A DNA stretch of 34,580 bases from a virus: positions 1 through 34,580 of IMG/VR virus record IMGVR_UViG_3300027741_000159. The stretch is one strand, 5' to 3'. The notes below the pieces were generated by a model. It did not search any database. It was not told the DNA's origin and was given only the letters and a program-made list of their open reading frames with translations. The first letter of the stretch is position 1, and the number at the start of each line of letters is the position of its first letter. Of this stretch, positions 1 through 7,832 are shown one piece after another. The translations under genes were made by a program, and so were the position numbers.

Positions 1-460
1 CAGGAATAAAATCTACAGTCACACTAAAATCTGGTGTGAAGAATGGTAGAATCTGTTCTAAGATTTGTGTGCCGTCTTCTGTGTTTCTTACATAGATTGA
101 TAATGAAAAATCAAAATTGTAAGGCACAGGAACATATTGTGTTTTTATACTTGTAGAATCTGTAGCAGCAAAATTACGCATCGTTGATGGCAATTTTCTA
201 CTTGAATCATAACTCATACCTGTCATCTCAAACGAGATTCTAGGAACAGATGTTGCGATTGATTTAGTTAGTGTTGGGTCAGAAGTTAATCTTACCAAGT
301 ATTTTTCTTTTGCGCCCCATGTCAATGGAACTTTAAAAGTTTCTTTTGCATGTAAACCATCCGCAGTATATCGTACAATGAAAATATCATTGAATATTGT
401 ACCAAATGCAACAACAATTTTTCGTATTGTTCTGTTATAGAAGTGGTCATTATTTAACAT
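1..460 (-). CDS. gp15: gp15-like tail completion / sheath stabilizer protein (3' end cut by window)
   Basis: This gene starts with ATG at 460-458 and runs off the left edge, so 153 codons are visible. The protein opens MLNNDHFYNRTIRKIVVAFG and continues through NDIFIVRY, VPLTWGAKEKYLVRL and FEMTGMSYD, the signature start of T4 gp15 homologues (full T4 gp15 is about 270 residues). In T4, gp15 forms the ring that caps the tail tube and sheath and joins the tail to the gp13/gp14 neck. The ATG shares its A with the TAA stop of the upstream gp14-like gene (TAATG), which suggests translational coupling. The order 13-14-15 is the same as in T4. Family identity is from recognition of the N-terminal region. 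The C-terminus cannot be assessed. Confidence 0.88.
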   Translation of the reverse strand, partial: MLNNDHFYNRTIRKIVVAFGTIFNDIFIVRYTADGLHAKETFKVPLTWGAKEKYLVRLTSDPTLTKSIATSVPRISFEMTGMSYDSSRKLPSTMRNFAATDSTSIKTQYVPVPYNFDFSLSIYVRNTEDGTQILEQILPFFTPDFSVTVDFIP

Positions 461-1368
461 TAATTAGCCTCACCGAATGGATTGTGTTCTGTGAAGTCAA
501 TAATCAAATCAGCTTCAGATTGAATTCTGGAGTTATCTACGATATCTTCAAACGCATCATTTTCATGGTATGCGGTATTAGCAACACCAAATGAAGTCCA
601 AGATGCACCGCTTGTTGCGCCATGGACAATAGTATTATTGGCATATGTGCCTTGTGTGAGAACCACGTCCAACTGTCTGTTGTTGGCTGTCCATGAATGT
701 ACTACAGCTTGGAAAGTTGAATTTGCCAGACTTGTGCCTTGATACACATATTCATCCATAACATATGCACCAGTACCACCGGCTGCCATAGTAAGGTGTG
801 TTCTCTTGTATGCATCTCTAATCTGACCATCAATTTCTTCAATGCCAGTATGAATAACTTCTTCTGAGAATACATATTGCTTGCACTTCAATGCAAATAC
901 ATATACGTTGTTTCCACGACCACGGCCTAATGTATAAAACATTGCCTGGTCATTCTCATGTTCAACAGAAGTAATTTCAAAAAAGTTTTGAACCAATGGA
1001 ATGTAAATTAAATCACCTTCTCTTGGTCTAAAAAGATTTGATGCAGCTGTTACATATTTAAATCTGCGGCGTGATACTAATAAAGTGAGCTCATCTCTAA
1101 TCTCTAAACCAAATTTAGAAATGAAGTCACCTTCACCATCCATACCTGTGACATTCTCAAGATACATTTCAAGCGAATATGCTTTTGTATATGTCTTTAA
1201 TGTATCTTCACCATATAGGTAATCTACTGAGTCACGGCTTTCCCTTGGCATGTAATACAAATCCATTCCATGAATTTGCATAGCCTCAATAACCAAATCT
1301 TCAACCAGTAATTGCTCACTGGTAATTTGGTTAACTGGAAAATTATTAAAGTAAAAATTGGTACTCAT
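460..1368 (-). CDS. gp14: gp14-like neck protein
   Basis: A 302-residue protein; T4 gp14 is about 256. It starts MSTNFYFNNFPVNQITSEQL, followed by EDLVIEAMQIHGMDLYYMPR and a DxxYGED segment, the conserved N-terminal half of gp14 neck proteins of T4-like phages. With gp13 it builds the neck that seals the DNA-filled head and receives the tail. The C-terminal third (from about residue 200) is Gly/Thr/Ala/Asn-rich with WT and WTSFG turns, looks like a beta-rich domain, and may account for the extra length over T4. It lies 2 nt after the gp13 stop, and its own TAA overlaps the gp15 ATG. No strong ribosome site is visible before ATG 1368, so coupling to gp13 is likely. Confidence 0.9.
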   Translation of the reverse strand: MSTNFYFNNFPVNQITSEQLLVEDLVIEAMQIHGMDLYYMPRESRDSVDYLYGEDTLKTYTKAYSLEMYLENVTGMDGEGDFISKFGLEIRDELTLLVSRRRFKYVTAASNLFRPREGDLIYIPLVQNFFEITSVEHENDQAMFYTLGRGRGNNVYVFALKCKQYVFSEEVIHTGIEEIDGQIRDAYKRTHLTMAAGGTGAYVMDEYVYQGTSLANSTFQAVVHSWTANNRQLDVVLTQGTYANNTIVHGATSGASWTSFGVANTAYHENDAFEDIVDNSRIQSEADLIIDFTEHNPFGEAN

Positions 1369-1370
1369 TA

Positions 1371-2327
1371 TTAACCAGTAAATATTTCAGACGGCAAACT
1401 ACTCATGTTGTATATTTCTTCTTCCATCTTATTTAATTCATCCATTGCTTCTTGCATGATTCGTGGACCATCTAACGTCACGCCACCAGGCATTTGAATA
1501 CCAGCAAACTTAGAGAGATTTGAACCCCATTGATATTTAATTTTTGCAGTTGCATATCTCTTTAAAAAGATATCATCCCAAACATCAGAGATGCCAACTT
1601 TAGTCATAGTGACATTTGTAATATTAGATGTTAATGGTTTTGAAAGTATGATGGTTGTTGGATTAACAATCTTACGAACTTGAACTTCTTGGCCATCTGA
1701 TAGTTTGATAAAATCATTTTCAAGGATTTCTTGGTCAAACACTGTGGCTGTTCCTGTCATTGTGTTGGAACTTGTTGTGCCAGTTAATGTACCAGTTAAA
1801 GTAATTGTGTCCGGTCTCATTGCACGATAACATTCAATGATAACATATTTACCAACAACACCGTCTTGTACCCAATCAATGTCAAGCATTAATTTATTGT
1901 GGTGACGATTGAATCTAAACTGTGGTGTGCCAGAGAATAATAAATTCAATGTGCGAATGTGTTGCATAGTGATTTCATATGACACATACGATACAGATGT
2001 GAAGTCATAGAGGTCATGCAAACGTAATTGGTAACGCAAGTCAAACATGTTGACTGAAGAATTCGAATCATCAAACGGTTGAACACCAGTCACAAAAATT
2101 ACTGGGTCTGGGCAATAAATCCAACGTCTATCAATATCTTCTTGTGTGAATTGATGCTTCATGTAAATCTTTTCACAACCATCAAAGTGGTAGTCTTCAA
2201 AGAATTGAAGTGCATCATCAATACGGTCATCTACTTGGTCGTCATCTACGTTAATTTGAATAACAGGATGACCAAGTCTACGAAGGCAGTAGTCTTTAAA
2301 TTGTTGTCTTGTAGCGGGTTTAGCCAT
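1371..2327 (-). CDS. gp13: gp13-like neck protein
   Basis: A 318-residue protein; T4 gp13 is about 309. The N-terminus MAKPATRQQFKDYCLRRLGH, then PVIQINVDDDQVDDRIDDAL and QFFEDYHFDG, is the hallmark of gp13 homologues of marine and coliphage T4-likes. Residues about 175-235 (TGTLTGTTSS...LSDGQEVQVRKI) form a Thr/Gly-rich beta segment. It acts at the portal-proximal neck, with gp14 as partner. The ribosome site AGGAAATAACC precedes ATG 2327 at a normal distance. It is the second gene of a four-gene neck operon that begins at the late promoter at 2699-2705. Confidence 0.92.
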   Translation of the reverse strand: MAKPATRQQFKDYCLRRLGHPVIQINVDDDQVDDRIDDALQFFEDYHFDGCEKIYMKHQFTQEDIDRRWIYCPDPVIFVTGVQPFDDSNSSVNMFDLRYQLRLHDLYDFTSVSYVSYEITMQHIRTLNLLFSGTPQFRFNRHHNKLMLDIDWVQDGVVGKYVIIECYRAMRPDTITLTGTLTGTTSSNTMTGTATVFDQEILENDFIKLSDGQEVQVRKIVNPTTIILSKPLTSNITNVTMTKVGISDVWDDIFLKRYATAKIKYQWGSNLSKFAGIQMPGGVTLDGPRIMQEAMDELNKMEEEIYNMSSLPSEIFTG

Positions 2328-2341
2328 GGTTATTTCCTATA

Positions 2342-2674
2342 TTATCTTGTAACGCCTGGTGAAATTGTGGCTATACCTTCTCTAACCCGTGTCTTTACAT
2401 TTGTAGGGCTTGTAATCAAAACATCATAGACTACTCTGCCTGGAGTTAAGTTTGTTGTGTTAGCAGAAGTCATAGTTAAGGTTATTTTGCCATTTGCACC
2501 ATCAGAAACTGTGGCTGTAAAATTATTGGCACCTGTAGAATAATAAGACCTACGAAGCTGAGCCGCAGCAGTGTATGAAGATATATTTTGAGCAACACCA
2601 GCGGAATCATTAACAGTAATGACTTTTGAAAAATTTGCACCTTGCTCAATTATGAGTTCTAAAAATTCAGAAAT
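2342..2674 (-). CDS. 110-residue probable virion protein upstream of gp13, ATT start
   Basis: This open frame has no ATG, GTG or TTG between the upstream in-frame TAA and the well-formed coding body. The best start is ATT at 2674-2672, 7 nt after a strong AAGGAG ribosome site. From ATT the product reads (M)SEFLELIIEQGANFSKVITV and then SYTAAAQLRRSYYST, and ends GIATISPGVTR (TAA 2344-2342), giving 110 residues. The IEQGxxF...Y.A.aQ(L/M)R.SYYS pattern matches a small conserved hypothetical protein that sits next to neck genes in many T4-like and tailed phages and is probably a beta-sandwich; its function is unknown. It is the first gene after the late promoter at 2699-2705 and ends 14 nt before gp13. 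The frame is confident; the start codon is an inference. Confidence 0.75.
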   Translation of the reverse strand: MSEFLELIIEQGANFSKVITVNDSAGVAQNISSYTAAAQLRRSYYSTGANNFTATVSDGANGKITLTMTSANTTNLTPGRVVYDVLITSPTNVKTRVREGIATISPGVTR

Positions 2675-2698
2675 TTTGATTCTCCTTGAGGTATTGTC

Positions 2699-2705
2699 TA
2701 TTTAG
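2699..2705 (-). promoter_or_regulatory. T4-type late promoter motif for the neck operon
   Basis: CTAAATA on the minus strand, within GACTAAATAGAC, lies 24 nt before the ATT start of the 110-residue gene and directly after the intrinsic terminator at 2726-2750. It resembles the T4 late consensus TATAAATA, which is read by a gp55-type sigma factor and needs no -35 box. Position between a terminator and a new operon is the main support. Confidence 0.6.
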
Positions 2706-2725
2706 TCAAACAAGCTTATTGGAAA

Positions 2726-2750
2726 TAAAAAACCCTGCCGAAGCAGGGTC
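2726..2750 (-). terminator. Intrinsic terminator at the end of the fibre array
   Basis: Read on the minus strand, a perfect 7-bp stem ACCCTGC / GCAGGGT (2743-2749 with 2732-2738) encloses a TTCG tetraloop and is followed by TTTTTTATTT. UUCG loops are exceptionally stable. It begins about 19 nt after the stop of the last gene of the fibre array and precedes the neck-operon promoter. There is no matching T-run on the plus strand, so it acts only on minus-strand transcripts. Confidence 0.9.
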
Positions 2751-2768
2751 GTTGGAAATATTAAAAAA

Positions 2769-2954
2769 TTACCAACCCGCCATAGTTACATATTTTTGAC
2801 CATCCGCACCACAATCAACAAGGAATTCATCCTTTTGTTCTGCGCTGTAATTTCGGCATTTTGTACGCTTGAGTTCGGTCTCTGTTTCTTCCAGCCATGT
2901 AGCTTCCAAAGTGTTTGATTTGATGTCGTGACAGATTGCGGCTAAATAAATCAT
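2769..2954 (-). CDS. 61-residue small phage protein downstream of a tail fibre
   Basis: The product starts MIYLAAICHDIKSNTLEATW and ends with VDCGADGQKYVTMAGW. This belongs to a widespread family of small hypothetical proteins found beside tail-fibre genes in phages and prophages, with the conserved elements IYLAA, NTLEATW(L/V)EE, CRNYS..QK and AGW. Its function is unknown; an accessory or assembly role for the preceding fibre is a guess from position. ATG 2954-2952 overlaps the TGA of the upstream fibre (ATGA) and has an AAGGAG ribosome site 7 nt upstream. It contains two cysteines. It is the last gene before the terminator. Confidence 0.8.
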   Translation of the reverse strand: MIYLAAICHDIKSNTLEATWLEETETELKRTKCRNYSAEQKDEFLVDCGADGQKYVTMAGW

Positions 2955-4819
2955 GAAGTTGCTCCTTTGATGATGGAAAAGTTAAGTACAAGTGCATCAG
3001 AAAGTGATCCACCAGAAATGTTACGAACATAAATGTTTGCCCCACCAGCTCCCACGTTTGACCAGATGTTGTAATTTGCTGCGTTCCCTGCGCCTGCGTT
3101 AAGAGTAATTAAAAGATTATCTACTGCGGCAATAAGCGTACTATTAAACGTAAAAGCAACTGTAGTAGTTGCCGCCAAAGCCGCAGCATTCATCGTAATC
3201 TGACCTGTAGGCTTGTTTAGCGTGACAGCGGTAGATTTTGATGTTGCTTGTGTAACAGTACCACCTGCACCTGCGCCGTAGCCAAGACCTGCAACATTGG
3301 TAACAAGTACGTTTCCGCTGGAGTCGATACGCATACGTTCAGATGAACCAACACCAAAAGCCGTATACGCAGCGGAATTGCTTTCGTTGTTATTTATAAT
3401 GAACGCACCATTCTTATATTTAGTAATATCAACAACTGCTACTCCAGAACCCGCAACATTAGAGGTAATTAAACGCATATTTACGCCAGCAGAAGCGCCT
3501 GTATTGGCGTTATAAACATCAAAATAACGAAGCGTATTGCCAGCATCAGCAACGCCGCCAATATTTGCGTTACCGTTGGATTCGATACGCATACGTTCAA
3601 TGTTGTTTGTGATAAACACACTATTGTTTGCGCCAGTAGCACCAAAATAAGCACCGCCATCCGTATACAAATAAGCATTATTTTCGTCTGTAGTAATAAA
3701 TTGATTTTTTAATCCAGACCCGCCTACTGCTACTTTATACCCACTAGTTGATGTAACACCAATTCCCACATTACCGTTGGAGTTGATACGCATACGTTCT
3801 GTAATCGTTGATGCACCATCAGCGGTTGTACTGAAAACGATTCGACCGGGCATATCTCCAGCGCCAGGCGTGGCATCGACAACGGCAGAAATTTGAGCCG
3901 CAATAGCATAGGTTGAGCCGTCCCAAGAATAAAAATTCAATGCTCCAACATTATCACCTGATTGAACAATTGTTGGAGAAGAGGCTGTTCCTCTTGATTT
4001 TATAAAAGCAATACCTGGAGCATTTGTTCCATCATTACTTTTTCTGATAGTAACTAAATTGCCAGCGCCCGTATTTGTGCTAAACAGAGCAGAAAGAGGT
4101 GTAGCGTTAGTAGGTATTGTTGAATCTCCCACAGTCAATGCTGTGGTTGGCGAAGCAGTACCAATACCAACATTACCATTGAGAACATACAAGTTACCAT
4201 TAGCTGTTGTGTTACCCTGTAATGTCAATTGTGTTATTGATGAGTTTGCAGGAAACGCAGTGATAGTACTAGTTGTTCTAAATCCTAAATGTCTCACATG
4301 GACATTAGAAGATGCAGTTGGTGCTGAAGTAAATGTGATTGTCTTACCAGAAGTTGTATAGTGTACTGGTGCTCTTTGCATCATACCATCAACCATTACA
4401 AACAATGTATTGGCATCAGCAGGTGCTTCTGATAGTGTAAATGTGGTTGTACTACCGTCTGGTATAAAATTGTCGGTAGTGAATAAACGAATGTTGTTTG
4501 CTAACTTAGAGTAAGTAACAGAACCATCGGCAAGAGTAACTTCATTATTTACATATTGACGATATGCAACATAGATGTTATTTGTTCCTGTTGGAGGAGA
4601 CTCTGAAAATGTTAGAGTATTACCAGAAACATTAAATGCTACAATTGGTTCTTGTTGAATGTTCTCAACAAATACTTCGAGCTCAGTAGGAAAATTTACT
4701 GCTCTACTAAGAGTAAATGTAGTCGTAGAAGCATTACCAGAAAATCTCTGCACATCTGAAAGAGGTGCACTTGTTCTAGTTGGGTCTCCGGTTTGAAGAT
4801 TGGATCCTAAGTAAGAAAT
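2951..4819 (-). CDS. Tail fibre / appendage protein of 'SYLG' type with ERMRID repeats, ATT start
   Basis: The frame is open from ATT 4819-4817. The first canonical start is a GTG at 4753 with no ribosome site. Translation from ATT gives (M)SYLGSNLQTG..., matching the MSYLG... start of the ATG-initiated paralogue at 10656-11078; AAGG lies 9 nt before ATT. Length is 622 residues. The N-terminal part holds two related beta-sandwich units, each with STTTFTLS ... (L/I)TF(S/T)..P, at about residues 28-110 and 120-195. The middle carries repeats of the ERMRI(D/E)S(N/S)GN(V/A).IG type found in many bacterial and phage fibres. The C-terminal ~110 residues (AATTTVAFTFNS ... GSLSDALVLNFSIIKG) look like a distal beta domain. 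The role is probably host-contact or decoration. It follows the promoter at 4868-4874. Confidence 0.8.
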   Translation of the reverse strand: MSYLGSNLQTGDPTRTSAPLSDVQRFSGNASTTTFTLSRAVNFPTELEVFVENIQQEPIVAFNVSGNTLTFSESPPTGTNNIYVAYRQYVNNEVTLADGSVTYSKLANNIRLFTTDNFIPDGSTTTFTLSEAPADANTLFVMVDGMMQRAPVHYTTSGKTITFTSAPTASSNVHVRHLGFRTTSTITAFPANSSITQLTLQGNTTANGNLYVLNGNVGIGTASPTTALTVGDSTIPTNATPLSALFSTNTGAGNLVTIRKSNDGTNAPGIAFIKSRGTASSPTIVQSGDNVGALNFYSWDGSTYAIAAQISAVVDATPGAGDMPGRIVFSTTADGASTITERMRINSNGNVGIGVTSTSGYKVAVGGSGLKNQFITTDENNAYLYTDGGAYFGATGANNSVFITNNIERMRIESNGNANIGGVADAGNTLRYFDVYNANTGASAGVNMRLITSNVAGSGVAVVDITKYKNGAFIINNNESNSAAYTAFGVGSSERMRIDSSGNVLVTNVAGLGYGAGAGGTVTQATSKSTAVTLNKPTGQITMNAAALAATTTVAFTFNSTLIAAVDNLLITLNAGAGNAANYNIWSNVGAGGANIYVRNISGGSLSDALVLNFSIIKGATS

Positions 4820-4867
4820 TTTAGTTCGCCTTAATTAAATGACCTGTGTGGCCTGTTTCTTTAATTG

Positions 4868-4874
4868 TATTTAG
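4868..4874 (-). promoter_or_regulatory. Late promoter motif overlapping a stop codon
   Basis: CTAAATA on the minus strand; its TAA is also the stop codon of the 51-residue gene (AAC TAA ATA). It lies 48 nt before the ATT start of the 622-residue fibre. The same arrangement is found at 11084-11090. No other function is evident in the 51-bp gap 4820-4870. Confidence 0.5.
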
Positions 4875-5026
4875 TTCTGTTCGTCAGCTGGTTCTGGAGT
4901 ATTACCTTTAGCAAGCCACTTTAAGTATTCTTCGTTACTTTTGGTATTATGCATTTCACCAGTTGGTTGTCCATCAATCAACTTGATTGCAAAGTCGCTT
5001 AATTGTATTAGTTTATATGTAATCAT
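4871..5026 (-). CDS. 51-residue small protein of the 'EGNTPEPADE' family
   Basis: The product opens MITYKLIQLSDFAIKLIDGQ and ends with EEYLKWLAKGNTPEPADEQN. It is a paralogue of the 54-residue (11087-11251) and 56-residue (6151-6321) proteins, which share an N-terminal M(I)xYKL and a C-terminal YxxYLAWLAEGNTPxPADE. Such short proteins often follow fibre genes in phages. A fibre-assembly helper is possible but unproven. It starts 1 nt after the stop of the 370-residue fibre. Its stop codon is inside the late promoter at 4868-4874. Confidence 0.72.
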   Translation of the reverse strand: MITYKLIQLSDFAIKLIDGQPTGEMHNTKSNEEYLKWLAKGNTPEPADEQN

Positions 5027-5027
5027 T

Positions 5028-6140
5028 TTATAACTCCGCTTCTACTGACCAGTGAATTGACATATTACCCGAAGTCGTACTTGTAGCACCATCAACTCTA
5101 AGACCAATAGAATTTTCACCCGTTGCATAGTCACTTGCTGCAAAATCACCTGAGCCAGAACGAGACCATCCAGCACTAGCAGCAAAAGGATTATAAGTTG
5201 TTATTGTGGTCGGAACGACACGTTTTGAAACCATAAATCCTGTAGAAGCAACAATTGCCGATGCAGTTCCAATATAATTACTAGCCAACAAAGTACCAGA
5301 GGTCGAACCAACATTTTGTATCGGTTTAGTTCCTAGTGAAAAAGATTTCTCATAGTATCTTTGACACAAAGCCAACTCAGTACCATATGGGCGGTAATCA
5401 AATGCTGTGGCTTGTGTGCCTCTTTCCAGTTGTACACCTGTGATGTAGAAAGTGGCTCCGTTTGTACCGACTACTGATGTATCACCAACAACAGTCTGAT
5501 AATTTGTTCCAGCCCATGCACCACTGGGTCCTGCATTTGTTGTGCCACCACCTAAACTAAATCGTATTTGTATTCCTGTATTGTTGCTGGTTTCAAAACC
5601 TCCACCTGCCATGGTTGTATCTCCAGGAATAGTTATTGTCTTGTATTCCCAAGTATTCGTTGCTGATATTGTGTAAAGAACCGGATAGGCCCGTTGATTT
5701 GCACTAGTGCCACCCCAAGCAACCACAAATCCAAAACTACCATTTAATGAACTGCGTACCCAAAAAGACACCGTTATAGAGCTTGCGGATGTTGTGCCCC
5801 AGTTTAAGTCAGCAACATTATATCCTTCTATCAATTGTTTAAGTTGATAGTAGTCTGCACTTGTAACTGCGTATGCAGACAAAGAAGTAATGCCTGCATA
5901 TTTTGTAAATCCATTTGGTGGTGTAACGCTACCAACATTTTGTTGCACCGAATATTTACTCGCTGCACCCGCCTGAATACCTAGCCACCTATCCAATGTA
6001 TACGTGGCAGCCGGAGTTGTTGAAGCGCCCGCATTCCTCTGGTCAATGACCATTGCACCATTGATGATTCTGTTCTTAAAGCCATACGGAGACCCACGGC
6101 CTTCGTAATCTAATGCTTGTGATACTGTTTGAATTCCCAT
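5028..6140 (-). CDS. Tail fibre / adhesin with FKNRIING module (370 residues)
   Basis: A short N-terminal adaptor (MGIQTVSQALDYEGRGSPYG) leads into FKNRIINGAMVIDQRNAG (from residue 21) and DRW, then a jelly-roll-like segment (VSFWVRSSL, NTWEYKTITIPGDT). Next come FYITGVQLERGTQATAFDYR and PYGTELALCQRYYEK at about residues 240-265, followed by a variable ~105-residue C-terminal tip ending HWSVEAEL. This architecture is common in phage and prophage receptor-binding fibres, where the middle resembles carbohydrate-binding folds and the tip determines specificity. It is a paralogue of the genes at 6321-7829 and 11252-12328. The start is ATG 6140, 10 nt after the previous stop, with only a weak purine site. 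Confidence 0.78.
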   Translation of the reverse strand: MGIQTVSQALDYEGRGSPYGFKNRIINGAMVIDQRNAGASTTPAATYTLDRWLGIQAGAASKYSVQQNVGSVTPPNGFTKYAGITSLSAYAVTSADYYQLKQLIEGYNVADLNWGTTSASSITVSFWVRSSLNGSFGFVVAWGGTSANQRAYPVLYTISATNTWEYKTITIPGDTTMAGGGFETSNNTGIQIRFSLGGGTTNAGPSGAWAGTNYQTVVGDTSVVGTNGATFYITGVQLERGTQATAFDYRPYGTELALCQRYYEKSFSLGTKPIQNVGSTSGTLLASNYIGTASAIVASTGFMVSKRVVPTTITTYNPFAASAGWSRSGSGDFAASDYATGENSIGLRVDGATSTTSGNMSIHWSVEAEL

Positions 6141-6150
6141 TTATATTCTC

Positions 6151-6321
6151 TTATTCTTTTGGTTCATCCGCTGGAAGTGGTGTGTTGCCCTCTGCAAGCC
6201 AAGCAAGATAGGTTTGGTAGTTTGGGTCTGTTTCAACTTTTAACATTGAAGTTACAGAGCCATCTTCATTTGTTTTGATGATGACATCGTTTCCAGTTGG
6301 GCTTTTAGAAAGTTTATACAT
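6151..6321 (-). CDS. 56-residue small protein of the 'EGNTPEPADE' family
   Basis: The product is MYKLSKSPTGNDVIIKTNED followed by a C-terminal YQTYLAWLAEGNTPLPADEP. It is clearly related in its C-terminal half to the small proteins at 4871-5026 and 11087-11251. Two consecutive ATG codons are available (6324 and 6321); the first overlaps the TGA of the preceding fibre. Which is used cannot be settled. Its function is unknown, perhaps as a partner of the FKNRIING fibre directly upstream. Confidence 0.7.
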   Translation of the reverse strand: MYKLSKSPTGNDVIIKTNEDGSVTSMLKVETDPNYQTYLAWLAEGNTPLPADEPKE

Positions 6322-7829
6322 CATAATTCCATCCCTAAAAATTCAATGTATGTTGTTGCATCAGAATTACCAATCCACCTATATGTGTTATATGCTGTAA
6401 AACCAGTACCAGTGATATAAGTCATAACTTGATCCATTGACGACCTATCTAAAGTCATATTAGTGCTAATTGCTCCACCTGAAATTGCTGGAGCAGAGCC
6501 TCCTAATGTAATTGACGTTGGGGCCGTTCTTGCTCTGACTGGAAGCTGAATATACCCAGACAAACTAGTTGTTGAAATTGCGTTCATAAGAACTATTGGC
6601 ATATATGCGCCGCCAAATTGCGCTCCACATAATTTCCAATAGTATCTTTGGCACAAAGCCAACTCAGTCCCATAAGGTCGGTAATCAAAGCTGCTGGCCA
6701 CTGAGCCTTTTTCTAATGTAATTTCTGTAACTTCGTACCAAACAGTGCCAGCAACTGCGGTATTACCAAGTCCGCCAAATTGCATACGTAATGATATATT
6801 TTTTGCGCCAGCTGGGATTGTCGCCGTTGATGTGACTTTTGTCCAAGTTGTAGGTAAACTTCCGTTTGTTATATTATAAACTCCTACATTACCGTCTCCT
6901 GAATCAGTAGATGCTAGAGAATCTGTAGTAGTAGTATTGTATTGAAGATAAGTACTCCAATTCAAAAACGGAGTAGCTGTTGAACTGGTTGCTGTTGCTG
7001 AAGAAAATCTAATCCAAAAACTCACAGTCACTGTCTGTCCTGCTAGGTCATAGCAGTTATAACTTTCAATTTTTTGACTTAGGTCTATTCGACTACCACT
7101 GGCAGCTTCTACAGTGGTTGCGCTAGTTGCACGTATGGCATATCTAGCAGTCATTCCAGCGACTGCACTGGACACTGATACCCTCTCATGGCCGCCATCT
7201 TGAAATCCCATTCTAGTCCAACGGTCGGCTGAATAATTACCGGTTGTAGCAAATATACGAGAGGTAGTGCCTCTCTGCCATACTTCAAAAGTACCGTTAA
7301 TTATACGATTTTTGAAACCAAACGTATTAGCCGCAGAAATATATCCTGTTGGTGCTGTGTTTGCACTATTTGTTCCAAGTAAAAGATTACCAGTGGAATC
7401 AATACGCATACGTTCTGTGCTGCCGGTGTAGAAGGTCATGGGGAGGTATGTGCCTGTGCCAACTCGGTTTGATTGAATACGGAAATCCGTGTCTTGAACC
7501 ATCAAGACACCGCCAAAAGAACCATTACCAGTAGCAATACTTGTGGAATCTTCAAACCGAAGGTGGGCAGTGCCAGCACCTGCGCCAACAGTGCCGTTTG
7601 GAATAATGGAGATGTTTGACCCTGAACTTGCCGTACTCGTTTGAAACATCACACGATTAGCAAGGGTCGCATTACTAAAGTCACCAGTGATTCTTGCGCC
7701 AGAGCTACTAAATTGCAAATTACCATTATTATCAATCCTTAGGCGCTCAGCACCATTAGTCTCAATAGCTAAACTTGACGCATAACTAGTATCGGTTTGT
7801 ATTCTATCGGTTACTATATTTCCAGCCAT
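6321..7829 (-). CDS. Tail fibre with ERMRID shaft and FKNRIING module (502 residues)
   Basis: Residues 1-165 are shaft-like: MAGNIVTDRIQTDTSYA, AERLRIDNNGNLQF and ERMRIDSTGNLLLG. This resembles the N-termini of the S74 fibres at 7925-9355 and 9364-10647 (D.IQTDT, LRIDNNGN). From about residue 170 the protein switches to FKNRIINGTFEVWQRG ... YSADRW, then VSFWIRFS and YRPYGTELALCQRYYWK (about 380-396), and a distinct ~100-residue tip ending EFLGMEL. It therefore reads as a fusion of the S74-fibre shaft with the FKNRIING fibre head. AAGGA lies 6 nt before ATG 7829. Role: probable host-contact fibre. Confidence 0.78.
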   Translation of the reverse strand: MAGNIVTDRIQTDTSYASSLAIETNGAERLRIDNNGNLQFSSSGARITGDFSNATLANRVMFQTSTASSGSNISIIPNGTVGAGAGTAHLRFEDSTSIATGNGSFGGVLMVQDTDFRIQSNRVGTGTYLPMTFYTGSTERMRIDSTGNLLLGTNSANTAPTGYISAANTFGFKNRIINGTFEVWQRGTTSRIFATTGNYSADRWTRMGFQDGGHERVSVSSAVAGMTARYAIRATSATTVEAASGSRIDLSQKIESYNCYDLAGQTVTVSFWIRFSSATATSSTATPFLNWSTYLQYNTTTTDSLASTDSGDGNVGVYNITNGSLPTTWTKVTSTATIPAGAKNISLRMQFGGLGNTAVAGTVWYEVTEITLEKGSVASSFDYRPYGTELALCQRYYWKLCGAQFGGAYMPIVLMNAISTTSLSGYIQLPVRARTAPTSITLGGSAPAISGGAISTNMTLDRSSMDQVMTYITGTGFTAYNTYRWIGNSDATTYIEFLGMEL

Positions 7830-7832
7830 TTT

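Noticed and set aside
2827-3045. 72-codon minus-strand frame overlapping the fibre end
   Set aside because: It is a shifted frame covering the end of the 622-residue gene and the 61-residue gene, both better supported.
3391-3398. Perfect TATAAATA (minus strand) inside the 622-residue fibre gene
   Set aside because: It exactly matches the T4 late consensus but lies mid-gene with no start codon downstream. Other in-gene exact copies at 8634-8641 and 21686-21693 code for ordinary Tyr-Lys-Tyr, so chance is likely. They also show that motif-only promoter calls are weak.
2951-4753. GTG 4753 as the start of the 622-residue fibre
   Set aside because: There is no ribosome site before it, and it removes the SYLG N-terminus shared with the paralogue. 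ATT 4819 is preferred, though not proven.
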